This document shows, piece by piece, positions 1 to 6,635 of a DNA stretch of 18,574 nt (positions are counted from its first letter, which is position 1; each line of letters starts with the position of its first letter). The DNA lies in contig JAKDMR010000011.1 of NCBI GenBank assembly GCA_030452275.1, positions 1-18,574 of the forward strand. Reading direction: 5' to 3'. The notes beneath the pieces were generated by a model, which saw only the letters and a list, made by a program, of their open reading frames with translations, did no database searches and had not been told where the DNA came from. The translations under genes and the position numbers were made by a program. This DNA comes from Candidatus Nitrosocosmicus sp. GTDB lineage: Archaea > Thermoproteota > Nitrososphaeria > Nitrososphaerales > Nitrososphaeraceae.

Positions 1-132
1 CAAGCAGTGTTAGTTTACAAAATGACATAGCATATCATTTACACAACTGTTAACAGACCCCCTGGGAATAAATGATCATATAAATAAAGCTATTAATAGG
101 AAATAGGTAAAATTTAACTTGTGTGATTCAAA

Positions 133-423
133 TTGACAGTTACAAAGAAAGAATTAAAACAAAAAGAAAATATTGAGAGACTTAATAATGCGATATCTAC
201 ATTGGATACTTTAATAAAAAACGTCAACATTCAAAGAAATATTAGAAATATGATAAGGGAGGTCCTGGCCATTCTTAAGGATGAGAAAGGAGGAAGTATA
301 TCAGTGCGAGCAGCTAATGCTATTAGTATGTTAGACGGTGTCACCCAAAATCCTCAAATGCAATCACATATTAGGACGAGCTTATGGCAAGTTGTATCAG
401 CGTTAGAGAGTATAAGGGAGTAA
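133..423 (+). CDS. UPF0147 family small helical protein
   Basis: This 96-residue protein matches the archaeal UPF0147 family, whose function is not known to me. It is short, charged and predicted all-helical. Two similar halves are visible: an N-terminal stretch (about residues 14-50, with IRNMIREVLAIL) and a C-terminal one (about 60-95, with HIRTSLWQVVSALESI), each ending in an Ile/Arg-rich helix. The length is normal for the family. The start is TTG at 133; an AT-rich, TATA-like stretch (taaaattta, around 108-116) lies about 21 bp upstream, compatible with a leaderless transcript, and a second one (atataaataa, around 79-88) lies further out. There is no signal peptide or membrane segment. 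It converges on the small zinc-finger gene that follows. The family call is fairly sure; the role is unknown. Confidence 0.85.
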   Translation: MTVTKKELKQKENIERLNNAISTLDTLIKNVNIQRNIRNMIREVLAILKDEKGGSISVRAANAISMLDGVTQNPQMQSHIRTSLWQVVSALESIRE

Positions 424-439
424 TTACTCTTACAGATTT

Positions 440-577
440 TTAAGTATTCGGCTTGCCTGGTTTAGGTGGTGGTGGTAACTTCTCTAACTTATGATTAGGA
501 TTTGCTAAATAATGTCGCGATGCACCCTCTCCGCTCAACACAATATTACAATTAATACATCTATATCTTATGGCCAA
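440..577 (-). CDS. Small CxxC...H...H zinc-finger protein, 45 aa
   Basis: Between UPF0147 and aCPSF1 the minus strand carries an open frame of 45 codons. It starts with TTG at 577, two codons after an in-frame stop, and ends with TAA at 440-442. The peptide begins MAIRYRCINCNIVLSGEG and has C7-x2-C10 followed by H22 and H29, a plausible single-zinc CCHH finger. The tail is Pro/Lys-rich (PPPPKPGKPNT). A weak TATA-like sequence (TATGTATGA on the minus strand, about 598-606) lies about 26 bp before the TTG, as expected for a leaderless gene. There is no membrane segment. Small one-finger proteins are common in archaea and often missed because of their length. Coding status is inferred from the Cys/His pattern, promoter spacing and tight fit between two stop codons; function is unknown. 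Confidence 0.6.
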   Translation of the reverse strand: MAIRYRCINCNIVLSGEGASRHYLANPNHKLEKLPPPPKPGKPNT

Positions 578-626
578 ATCAGTTCAACATTAAGAACATC
601 ATACATACGAAAAAACCTATCGAAAT

Positions 627-2756
627 TTACCTTAGCTTTATGATTTCCCTATTATCAGGGACGCTGGACCTTATTCTCATCCTAGAGTAAATTATACTTG
701 CAATATTCTCTGATTTAGATTTTTCCCCATGATTAACCAGAACCCTTTTGGGTCTGACTCTTGAAACAAAGTTTAGTATTTGGTTAAAATCACTGTGGCC
801 GCTAAACCCGTCAATTTTTTGTTTTGAACATCTGACTGGAATTACCTTAACCTTTCCATTCTTATCTATCATGCTAGCTTCAGATATGGTCCCGTCCAAC
901 ACCCTTCGTCCTAGTGTGCCGTTTATTTGGTAAGACACAAATATTATTTTGTTTTGAGGGTTAGGAGAAATTTGTTTGAAATATTCGACTGATGGCCCCC
1001 CTTCTAACATTCCGGATGTTGCCATTATAATGGAAGGAGAATCATCATTAAAAACTTCTTCTCTTTTACCTATCCCATTTATGACTGTGAAGTAAGATGA
1101 TAAAAACGGATTGGTACCTTCGGATACAGATTTTCTCACATCATATCCCAGATAATGGGCGTAAGACATATGGATTGCACTTGCCTCCGATATCATTCCT
1201 TCGATAAATATTGGAGATTCCACCAATCGACCTTCCCGCATCTCTTTATCCAAGACTAACATTATTTCCTGGGCCCTACCTACAGCAGGGACAGGTATAA
1301 GCACTTTGCCACCACTCTTTAATGTGCGATTGATGCTGTCCGTAAATGTATTATATACAACAGATTGATCGGGCATTATATCTGAACTTGCACCATATGT
1401 GCTCTCCGTAATAATAGTTTCAACCCGCGGATAATTGGCCAAAGCCCCATCTAGCAATTGGGTTTTCGCGTATTTATAATCACCCGTATATAGGATGTTG
1501 TGAGCCCCGGAAATATTAATGTGGACTGTAGCGCTGCCCATTATGTGTCCTGCATTATTTAAGGTTATTGTAATATCAGGAGAGATATCGGTTGGTTTTC
1601 CATAAGGAAGTGGAATACAATGTTTGATCACCTCATTGACATCTCTGATTTCATATGGCAAGTATGATCCGTTACTCTGCGCAATCTTTACTGAATCCGT
1701 TTGCAATAGGGTCATCAATGGTAAAGTCGGTTCTGTACAATAAATAGGGCCCCTGTATCCATACTTGAATATTGCAGGCAAGAAGCCTTGATGATCTATA
1801 TGGGCATGACTAATTACAACTGCATCTAATTCCTCTAAATTGAAATTAAACCAATCAAGTCTTGGATAAGCATTATAGTTAATGTTTTCTCCCGGATTAA
1901 TACCACAATCAAGCATTATTTTACTTTCTGGTGTAACAACGATAAAACATGAACGTCCTACTTGTTTGACACCACCCAAGCAGTAAATCGTGACCTCTTT
2001 GAGGTTGTTGTATTGATATGTTGTTCGATCATCAACAGTTTTTCTTGATAAATGTCTAGTATTATTGATTTGATCATTAGGTGTTAGCCTCATGTCATCA
2101 TTTGAATTACCACTATATAGTAACGGAGTAGACAACAACGGAGGTCTAAAAATTCTTTTCCCCAAACTTTGATAAAAGGCAATGCGTTCTTTGGAAGAAT
2201 TTTTTAAAATAGAATGTATATTTTTTATGCTGTTAGAAGGGATATGAGGAGACCGTCTTGTATGCGCAATCCATCCTGTTTCATTAGCTATATGTAGAAA
2301 TATTTCAGGAGTTATCTCCTCGGGGTTGTTAACCTCCAGAATGACCTCGCCGGTAGCCTCGTCACAAAATAATACGGTTATCATGATTTCCTTTGGCAAT
2401 ATCTTATTAATGGCATTACGGGCATCATCCTCTGAAAGTCTTATAGATGGATCTGTTCTAATTATGAATCTTTTTTTCATCGATTTTGATAAGGCAGACA
2501 GATGAAGCGTTAGCTCGGTCAGCGCAAATGACGGATTCTTAGTATATAGTGCAATATTTGCGGCTTCACACCTAACAACCGTAATTTGAGCTTCTTTTGG
2601 GATAGATTGAATGACTTGAGATTCCAGTTTTTCCTCAAAATTTACTGGAGCTGAAAATAGTGAATTAGCTTTATCGCCTTTTATGACAGCATGGGGTTCT
2701 TTCGAAGGTATTGATCTTTCCCGTAAAGTGATTTTTTCAATTTTCTCATGAGTCAA
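627..2756 (-). CDS. fttA: aCPSF1/FttA beta-CASP ribonuclease (transcription termination)
   Basis: The 709-residue product is the archaeal CPSF-type metallo-beta-lactamase/beta-CASP nuclease. This enzyme family cleaves nascent RNA and drives transcription termination in archaea. Two KH-type domains occupy about residues 40-165. The metallo-beta-lactamase domain follows from about 255, with the signature HAHIDH at 317-322, H404 in GHIMGSAT and D426 in GDYKY. The beta-CASP region shows E451 (TESTYG), GRAQE near 493-497, and C-terminal H654 (GHSD) and H676 (NHGE). All expected metal ligands appear intact. The protein is longer than typical members (about 640 residues): it has roughly 38 extra N-terminal residues and an insert at about 211-250 between the KH and nuclease parts. 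The start is TTG at 2756; no closer in-frame ATG exists before residue 93. Confidence 0.95.
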   Translation of the reverse strand: MTHEKIEKITLRERSIPSKEPHAVIKGDKANSLFSAPVNFEEKLESQVIQSIPKEAQITVVRCEAANIALYTKNPSFALTELTLHLSALSKSMKKRFIIRTDPSIRLSEDDARNAINKILPKEIMITVLFCDEATGEVILEVNNPEEITPEIFLHIANETGWIAHTRRSPHIPSNSIKNIHSILKNSSKERIAFYQSLGKRIFRPPLLSTPLLYSGNSNDDMRLTPNDQINNTRHLSRKTVDDRTTYQYNNLKEVTIYCLGGVKQVGRSCFIVVTPESKIMLDCGINPGENINYNAYPRLDWFNFNLEELDAVVISHAHIDHQGFLPAIFKYGYRGPIYCTEPTLPLMTLLQTDSVKIAQSNGSYLPYEIRDVNEVIKHCIPLPYGKPTDISPDITITLNNAGHIMGSATVHINISGAHNILYTGDYKYAKTQLLDGALANYPRVETIITESTYGASSDIMPDQSVVYNTFTDSINRTLKSGGKVLIPVPAVGRAQEIMLVLDKEMREGRLVESPIFIEGMISEASAIHMSYAHYLGYDVRKSVSEGTNPFLSSYFTVINGIGKREEVFNDDSPSIIMATSGMLEGGPSVEYFKQISPNPQNKIIFVSYQINGTLGRRVLDGTISEASMIDKNGKVKVIPVRCSKQKIDGFSGHSDFNQILNFVSRVRPKRVLVNHGEKSKSENIASIIYSRMRIRSSVPDNREIIKLR

Positions 2757-2866
2757 TTTATTATATATTTCCTTAATTTATTTAACATGTCGTAAAAATT
2801 CAGACACACTTCCTATCTACAATTGATTATTTATGTTTTTAATAATTCGTTGTTAACTGTTTCAAG

Positions 2867-3178
2867 TTACCTGCCTTTTAATTTTGTCCTATTAAGCAAT
2901 ATTTTCTCAGCGATATCCTTTAATATTTTATTCTTCAGTGATTCATTCTTAGATATCATAATATACCCCGATTTTATGTGTGGTCTTTTAGGAAACCTTG
3001 CACCATCATTGATCTGATCCTCTTCAACTTGATATCCTAGTGACTCAGCAGCGACAACCAACTCTGTTATCATTGGATCATAGACTGCCTTCGATTTTGC
3101 TAATCGTCTACCTTTTCCTCTGGATAAATTCTTGTTGTAGTAGTCTACCCAGATGACAACATTCTCATAATCCTTCAA
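2867..3178 (-). CDS. srp19: Signal recognition particle subunit SRP19
   Basis: SRP19 binds the tips of SRP RNA helices 6 and 8 and helps SRP54 assemble on the ribosome-targeting particle in the cytoplasm. The family signature VIWVDYYNKNLSRGKGRR is at residues 8-25 of the start used here, followed by AVYDPMITELVVAAESLGY and the later FPKRPHIKSGYIMI strand. The frame is open back to a GTG at 3211, but TATAAAA on the minus strand (3226-3220) would put transcription near 3197, downstream of that GTG. The TTG at 3178 gives MKDYENVVIW, the usual SRP19 beginning, with a leader of about 19 nt, so I prefer it (103 aa). The SRP RNA gene itself is not visible nearby. Confidence 0.9.
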   Translation of the reverse strand: MKDYENVVIWVDYYNKNLSRGKGRRLAKSKAVYDPMITELVVAAESLGYQVEEDQINDGARFPKRPHIKSGYIMISKNESLKNKILKDIAEKILLNRTKLKGR

Positions 3179-3440
3179 ATGCCTTGCAATAAAAAAAGTT
3201 CTTTCTAGCACTTAAGTTTTTTTATACTGAATAGGGTCCTGTTAACTTTAGGTAATTTTTCAAATACTTTCCAATATTTCATATCGATCAAGATGAATCA
3301 TTTCAGAACAAAATGTCATAAATCGTGCTCAAAATGCAAGGAATCTTGTCGATATTGTCTCGTTTAGTCCAGTGACAACTCTAATTTACTCTTTTTCAAA
3401 TGCTTAAGTTAACAGGGCTCTGAATAGTTAGTTCAAATAA

Positions 3441-3728
3441 TTATTTGGTCTGGGTTTTCCTAATCGAAAGTTCACAATTACTTACTATGGGGTTGTAAAT
3501 TCTTAGATCTTCGCACATTTTCTTTACTTTCAACAAAGCTTCGGTCTCGTTTTCCGATAATATTTTGATTAACAGGGATTTAGCTGATCTGACTGAAACA
3601 ATATCGGAATAGTTTTCTTTGAGAATAAGATCGTTAAGCACTGTTTCGCCTTCAGGATCGTTAAGAAATGGTTTATTCTCAATGCTCACGCTAACCATAA
3701 ATGTTTTCTTTTTTCTTGCATCAGTCAT
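3441..3728 (-). CDS. purS: Phosphoribosylformylglycinamidine synthase subunit PurS
   Basis: PurS is the small subunit that links PurQ (glutaminase) to PurL (synthetase) in step 4 of purine biosynthesis. The 95-residue product has the PurS layout: a first strand (TFMVSVSIENKP), DPEGETV at about 24-30, the helix-to-strand segment YSDIVSVRSAKSLLIKI, and a second helix with MCEDL then NPIVSNCEL. A GTG at 3752 is also in frame, but it directly adjoins a perfect TATATATA box (3753-3760). The ATG at 3728 sits about 28 bp from the box centre, the distance expected for leaderless archaeal initiation, so it is the better start. purL and purQ are not adjacent. The gene is divergent from tRNA-Thr. Confidence 0.85.
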   Translation of the reverse strand: MTDARKKKTFMVSVSIENKPFLNDPEGETVLNDLILKENYSDIVSVRSAKSLLIKILSENETEALLKVKKMCEDLRIYNPIVSNCELSIRKTQTK

Positions 3729-3752
3729 ATATTTCTTAAAAAAGGAGGTCAC

Positions 3753-3760
3753 TATATATA
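3753..3760 (-). promoter_or_regulatory. TATA box of purS
   Basis: TATATATA, preceded on the minus strand by AAAAGCTTTTG, is centred about 28 bp upstream of the ATG at 3728. This spacing matches archaeal TBP sites that drive leaderless transcripts and decides the purS start against the GTG at 3752. Confidence 0.65.
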
Positions 3761-3802
3761 CAAAAGCTTTTAATTACAGAATTTAATTGATAATAAATTC
3801 AT

Positions 3803-3876
3803 GGTCATGTAGCTCAGCCTGGCAGAGCGAAGGTTTTGTAAACCTTAGGTCGCGGGTTCAAATCCCGTCATGACCT
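3803..3876 (+). tRNA. tRNA-Thr (anticodon UGU)
   Basis: The sequence folds as a complete cloverleaf. The acceptor stem is GGTCATG/CATGACC (7 perfect pairs), the D stem GCTC/GAGC, the anticodon stem AAGGT/ACCTT with loop TTTGTAA and so anticodon TGT, and the T arm GCGGG-TTCAAAT-CCCGT. The discriminator base is T, usual for archaeal tRNA-Thr. No intron and no encoded CCA are seen. It reads ACA and probably other ACN codons. AT-rich sequence upstream (aatttaattgataataa) can serve as its box A. It lies between divergent purS and co-directional gar1. Confidence 0.96.
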
Positions 3877-3925
3877 ATATGGATGACTAAATAATAACAA
3901 TAATTGATAGATTTGATAGCTTTAA

Positions 3926-4267
3926 TTGACAGAAGAATATGTAAGTAATAGTGATTATCAAATTTTGACTATGGAATTGCTGGGAGAAATACTACACTTT
4001 TCTAAGAGCGGTCGCATGATAGTAAAAGTTGAGAATAATGATTCACATGTGAAATCGGGGTTGATAGTATTAGATAATAAAGATAAGAGGGTCGGTAAGA
4101 TTGCTGAATTAATCGGCTCAGTTAACTCCCCTTATGCCTCTATAATTCCCTTTGTTCAGACCAAGAGTAAGCTGGCAGGTTTAAAAGTGTATTTTGGCAC
4201 AGATGGAAGAAAAGACTTTCACTTCAAATCCAAAAATAAAAAGAGAATTAAGAATAATAAGAAATAG
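3926..4267 (+). CDS. gar1: H/ACA RNP component Gar1
   Basis: Gar1 is the small subunit of the H/ACA ribonucleoprotein that, with Cbf5, Nop10 and L7Ae, makes pseudouridines guided by sRNAs. The 113-residue product has the Gar1 beta-barrel: LGEILHFSKSGRMIVKV (about 19-35), then GLIVLDNKDKRVGKIAELIG and VNSPYASIIPF, ending with LAGLKVYF at 83-90. A basic Lys/Asn-rich tail (about 95-113) follows and probably contacts RNA. The start is TTG at 3926; CTAAATAATA at about 3885-3894 is a possible TATA box giving a short leader. An ATG at 3971 is an alternative start. Its stop codon is immediately followed by the start of the TFB gene, so the two are probably cotranscribed. Confidence 0.88.
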   Translation: MTEEYVSNSDYQILTMELLGEILHFSKSGRMIVKVENNDSHVKSGLIVLDNKDKRVGKIAELIGSVNSPYASIIPFVQTKSKLAGLKVYFGTDGRKDFHFKSKNKKRIKNNKK

Positions 4268-5335
4268 GTGACAAAAGTGGTATCGAATGTAGATCTTATG
4301 AATGAATGCCCTGAATGTCATGCAAACCTAGTGCAAGATACAGTAAAAGGGGAATTTGTATGTAGCATATGTGGATATGTGGTTGAAGAAAATTTGGAAT
4401 ATCAAGGTCCAGATGCTTATATTAGCGACCCTGGACATAAATCGAATAACTTGAGAGCAAGTGGTGTAAATAGTATTGCATATCATGATTATGGGCTTCA
4501 TACTGAAATAGATAACCAATGCAAGGACTATTCTGGTCGACATTTCAATGATGATATCAGAAAATCAGTAGTCAATCTTAGGAAATGGAACAATATTATA
4601 AGAATCTCAAATTCGAAAGACAGGAGGCTTTCAAACGTGTTATCAAAAATTAATGAGACTTGTTCACTCATGTCATTCCCCAAAGTTGTATGTGAAACAG
4701 CAGCATTGGTTTACAGAAATTATGAGAATAGGAACGATACCAAGGGGAAATCTTCAGCTTCCATGGCTGCAGCAGCCATATATTATGCATGTAAAATTTG
4801 TAAAGTCCTTAGATCTCTTAACGAAATCGTAAGGTACAATGGTAACGCTGAAGATACTAGTGAGAATCTCAAATTGGCTTCAAAATACTATCGTTCGATG
4901 GTACTTATTTGCGAAAACGATGATGCCAATTTGACAATTCAAACCCAAAACAAAATTACCGATTTTGTGCAGTACGATCCAAATGTCGGAAATAAAAACA
5001 AACAGAGTTTTACAATAATAAATATGCAATCAATCAATATTAATCAGTACATTTCTAAATTGGCTAATACAGCAAAGTTTGATGTCAAAATTGAGCGTCT
5101 GGCCATTGAGATAGCGAAAAAAACGGAAAATCATCTACTATCAGACGGCAAATCTCCAAACGGTATTGCAGCAGCATATCTATACCTTGCATCGGTCCTT
5201 CTTGGAATTAATATATTACAGATGGATATATCTCGATTAGCTGGAGTAACAGAAGTGACTATACGTAATAGATGCAAAGATATTCTTACGTGTTTCAGAA
5301 TAACACTTAAAGTAAAGCCAATCTTAAAGATATAA
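4268..5335 (+). CDS. tfb: Transcription initiation factor B (TFB)
   Basis: TFB binds the TBP-TATA complex and recruits RNA polymerase. The N-terminal zinc ribbon has C14-x2-C17 and C32-x2-C35. The B-reader/linker region follows, with the family's YHDYGLHTEID and LRKWNNIIRIS (about 72-114). The first cyclin fold runs about 115-215 (SSASMAAAAIYYACK) and the second about 255-345, ending in LAGVTEVTIRNRCKDI, the recognition helix that touches BRE. Between the folds there are about 30 extra residues (about 217-250, Asn/Gln-rich) that classical TFBs lack. The start is GTG at 4268, directly after the gar1 stop with no intergenic base, so translation is probably coupled. Archaea of this group usually carry several TFBs; the insertion suggests a divergent paralogue. 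Confidence 0.93.
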   Translation: MTKVVSNVDLMNECPECHANLVQDTVKGEFVCSICGYVVEENLEYQGPDAYISDPGHKSNNLRASGVNSIAYHDYGLHTEIDNQCKDYSGRHFNDDIRKSVVNLRKWNNIIRISNSKDRRLSNVLSKINETCSLMSFPKVVCETAALVYRNYENRNDTKGKSSASMAAAAIYYACKICKVLRSLNEIVRYNGNAEDTSENLKLASKYYRSMVLICENDDANLTIQTQNKITDFVQYDPNVGNKNKQSFTIINMQSININQYISKLANTAKFDVKIERLAIEIAKKTENHLLSDGKSPNGIAAAYLYLASVLLGINILQMDISRLAGVTEVTIRNRCKDILTCFRITLKVKPILKI

Positions 5336-5367
5336 ATAATCTGGCAATATAGAAATTTTGTTTAACA

Positions 5368-5685
5368 ATGGGCGGAAATAAGAAAAAGCCGAGTCAGTCA
5401 AATGCTTCTAAATCTCAAGAGAATAAAGGAGGTAAAAAAGAGGAGGTAAAAAAGACACCAGCTTCTAAAACTCAACAAAAACAAAAGCTCTCCGTATTGA
5501 TTGAAGAGACTCAGGGATTAAAGACTCTAGACTCAATGAAAGCTATTACGGTTCATTCATTTGCAAGGGCGTTAGGAGTGAAGATTTCGGTTGCAAATAA
5601 TTTCTTGAAAAATTTAGAGAGTAAGAACTTCATAAAATCTATAGGCGGCTACAGTGGACATAGAATATACCAAAAGTCAAAGTAA
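5368..5685 (+). CDS. rps25e: Ribosomal protein eS25
   Basis: This 105-residue protein is the archaeal/eukaryotic small-subunit protein eS25. It begins MGGNKKKPSQ, typical for archaeal members, followed by a low-complexity Lys/Ser/Gln tail to about residue 40. The winged-helix part covers about 42-103, with MKAITVHSFARALGVKIS and the ending GGYSGHRIYQKS, which matches the family's closing HRIY. The start is ATG at 5368. The tail coding sequence contains a perfect 14-bp tandem repeat (5428-5455). It lies 32 bp after tfb on the same strand and may be cotranscribed with it. Confidence 0.88.
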   Translation: MGGNKKKPSQSNASKSQENKGGKKEEVKKTPASKTQQKQKLSVLIEETQGLKTLDSMKAITVHSFARALGVKISVANNFLKNLESKNFIKSIGGYSGHRIYQKSK

Positions 5686-5692
5686 CTAATTC

Positions 5693-6088
5693 TTAGTTTA
5701 GTGACTTTTTAATGCTTAGATAGTCTCCAACTTTAAAAGATTGTAATATATCGATGTTATCTGAGGTAACCCTCCCCAGTAGATTCAGTTTTTGTTTTAA
5801 TGTAGCGTCACACAAGAAAATACAAAGGAAATTTCCTGCTGGAGAAAATGCTAAATCACCTTTTTTAAATGAGAGAACTGGTTTTTCTGATCCAAGCTGG
5901 AGGTCCACCTGGACATAAATAAATTTACCATCGTAGCTATTAATTCTACCACAAATCGGAAAGGAACCAAGTAATTTCTTTATAGTCAAGGGCGAGAGAT
6001 GTCTTCTAAATTCACCCTCCAATTCACTTGCCTGATTTAACTCTATTCTTATTGGTATTCTTGAAACACTTTGAAACTCAGATGACAC
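5693..6088 (-). CDS. Cyclophilin-like fold protein (PF04126/TM1367 type)
   Basis: The 131-residue product resembles the small archaeal/thermophile family with a cyclophilin-like barrel (PF04126). The pattern is an N-terminal strand IPIRIELN, then GEFRRHLSPLTIKKLL, where cyclophilins have the loss-of-asymmetry helix, then GRINSYDGKFIYVQV, and the signature KGDLAFSPAGNFLCIFL at 76-92, followed by LLGRVTSD and VGDYLSIK. Peptidyl-prolyl isomerase activity has not been established for the family as far as I know, so no enzyme is claimed. The start is GTG at 6088, with TTTATAAA at 6105-6112 upstream. It converges with eS25 and is divergent from rpo6. Confidence 0.75.
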   Translation of the reverse strand: MSSEFQSVSRIPIRIELNQASELEGEFRRHLSPLTIKKLLGSFPICGRINSYDGKFIYVQVDLQLGSEKPVLSFKKGDLAFSPAGNFLCIFLCDATLKQKLNLLGRVTSDNIDILQSFKVGDYLSIKKSLN

Positions 6089-6104
6089 AAATATCGATAA
6101 AAGG

Positions 6105-6112
6105 TTTATAAA
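6105..6112 (-). promoter_or_regulatory. TATA box of the cyclophilin-like gene
   Basis: TTTATAAA is palindromic and centred about 20 bp from the GTG at 6088, slightly shorter than the usual 24-28. The site faces the cyclophilin-like gene; rpo6 has its own box further right. Confidence 0.5.
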
Positions 6113-6135
6113 TATGAACTTTCAGCAACATTTAA

Positions 6136-6148
6136 TTATATATATTAA
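6136..6148 (+). promoter_or_regulatory. TATA box of rpo6
   Basis: TTATATATATTAA is centred about 22 bp before the GTG at 6164. This supports a leaderless or near-leaderless transcript and the chosen start. Confidence 0.6.
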
Positions 6149-6163
6149 TCTTTTTGCATAGTA

Positions 6164-6613
6164 GTGGCGGTTAAGCGAGCAAAAAAGAAGTCGAGTGCGG
6201 TGAAGGATGATGATTTGGATATAGATAAAATTGGTGATGGTGGAAAAGATAATTTGCAAAAAGATTTAGGTAGTAACCTGGGTGAAGCAGACAAAAAAGA
6301 GTTAAACAGAGTCATAATATACAAAACTTATGATGCTGATGTAGAATTCAGGCTCAGGGAGATTCCATCCAAAAATAATGAAATCCTAATTGGTCCTGTT
6401 CGATTAACCAGGTTTGAAAAAGCTAGGATTACAGGAGCTCGTTCATTACAATTGTCATTGGGGGCACCAATTCTAACAAAGATACCGCCAGAATTTACAG
6501 ATACCATCATGATAGCCAAATACGAACTGGAAAAGAAAACTTTGCCGATTTCTATAAGGAGAATACTTCCGAATGGAATTTATCAAGATATTCCCATAGA
6601 ATGGACCATATAG
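6164..6613 (+). CDS. rpo6: DNA-directed RNA polymerase subunit Rpo6 (RpoK/omega)
   Basis: Rpo6 (RpoK, homologue of RPB6 and bacterial omega) clamps the largest subunit during polymerase assembly. The family block LTRFEKARITGARSLQLSLG occupies residues 81-100, followed by DTIMIAKYELEKKTLPI and the closing RRILPNGIYQDIPI. The N-terminal 50 residues are acidic/basic and low complexity, a region that is variable in this family, which makes the protein longer (149 aa) than the roughly 60-100 residues of euryarchaeal RpoK. The start is GTG at 6164, matched to a TATA box 22 bp upstream. It is a single gene; its end converges on the glycerate kinase gene. Confidence 0.92.
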   Translation: MAVKRAKKKSSAVKDDDLDIDKIGDGGKDNLQKDLGSNLGEADKKELNRVIIYKTYDADVEFRLREIPSKNNEILIGPVRLTRFEKARITGARSLQLSLGAPILTKIPPEFTDTIMIAKYELEKKTLPISIRRILPNGIYQDIPIEWTI

Positions 6614-6635
6614 GCAAACATGATAGGAACTATAG

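Noticed and set aside
748..933. 61-codon plus-strand open frame inside aCPSF1
   Set aside because: It is antisense to a strongly conserved gene, has no family resemblance and no promoter of its own.
2823..3017. 64-codon hydrophobic plus-strand frame over the SRP19 3' end
   Set aside because: Its Phe/Leu/Ser-rich content is what the antisense of a Lys/Glu-rich gene gives; SRP19 is clear on the other strand.
3205..3282. 25-aa minus-strand frame MKYWKVFEKLPKVNR... ahead of SRP19
   Set aside because: It overlaps the SRP19 TATA box and start region, shows no motif and no promoter of its own, and is short enough to be chance.
3212..3440. Possible SRP RNA or box C/D sRNA gene in the SRP19-purS gap
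   Set aside because: The gap is AT-rich, too short for a typical roughly 300-nt archaeal SRP RNA, and shows no clear SRP domain or paired C and D boxes.
3738..3748. AAAAGGAGGTC looking like a strong ribosome binding site
   Set aside because: It lies on the plus strand inside the antisense of the purS 5' region; no plus-strand start codon follows at a proper distance.
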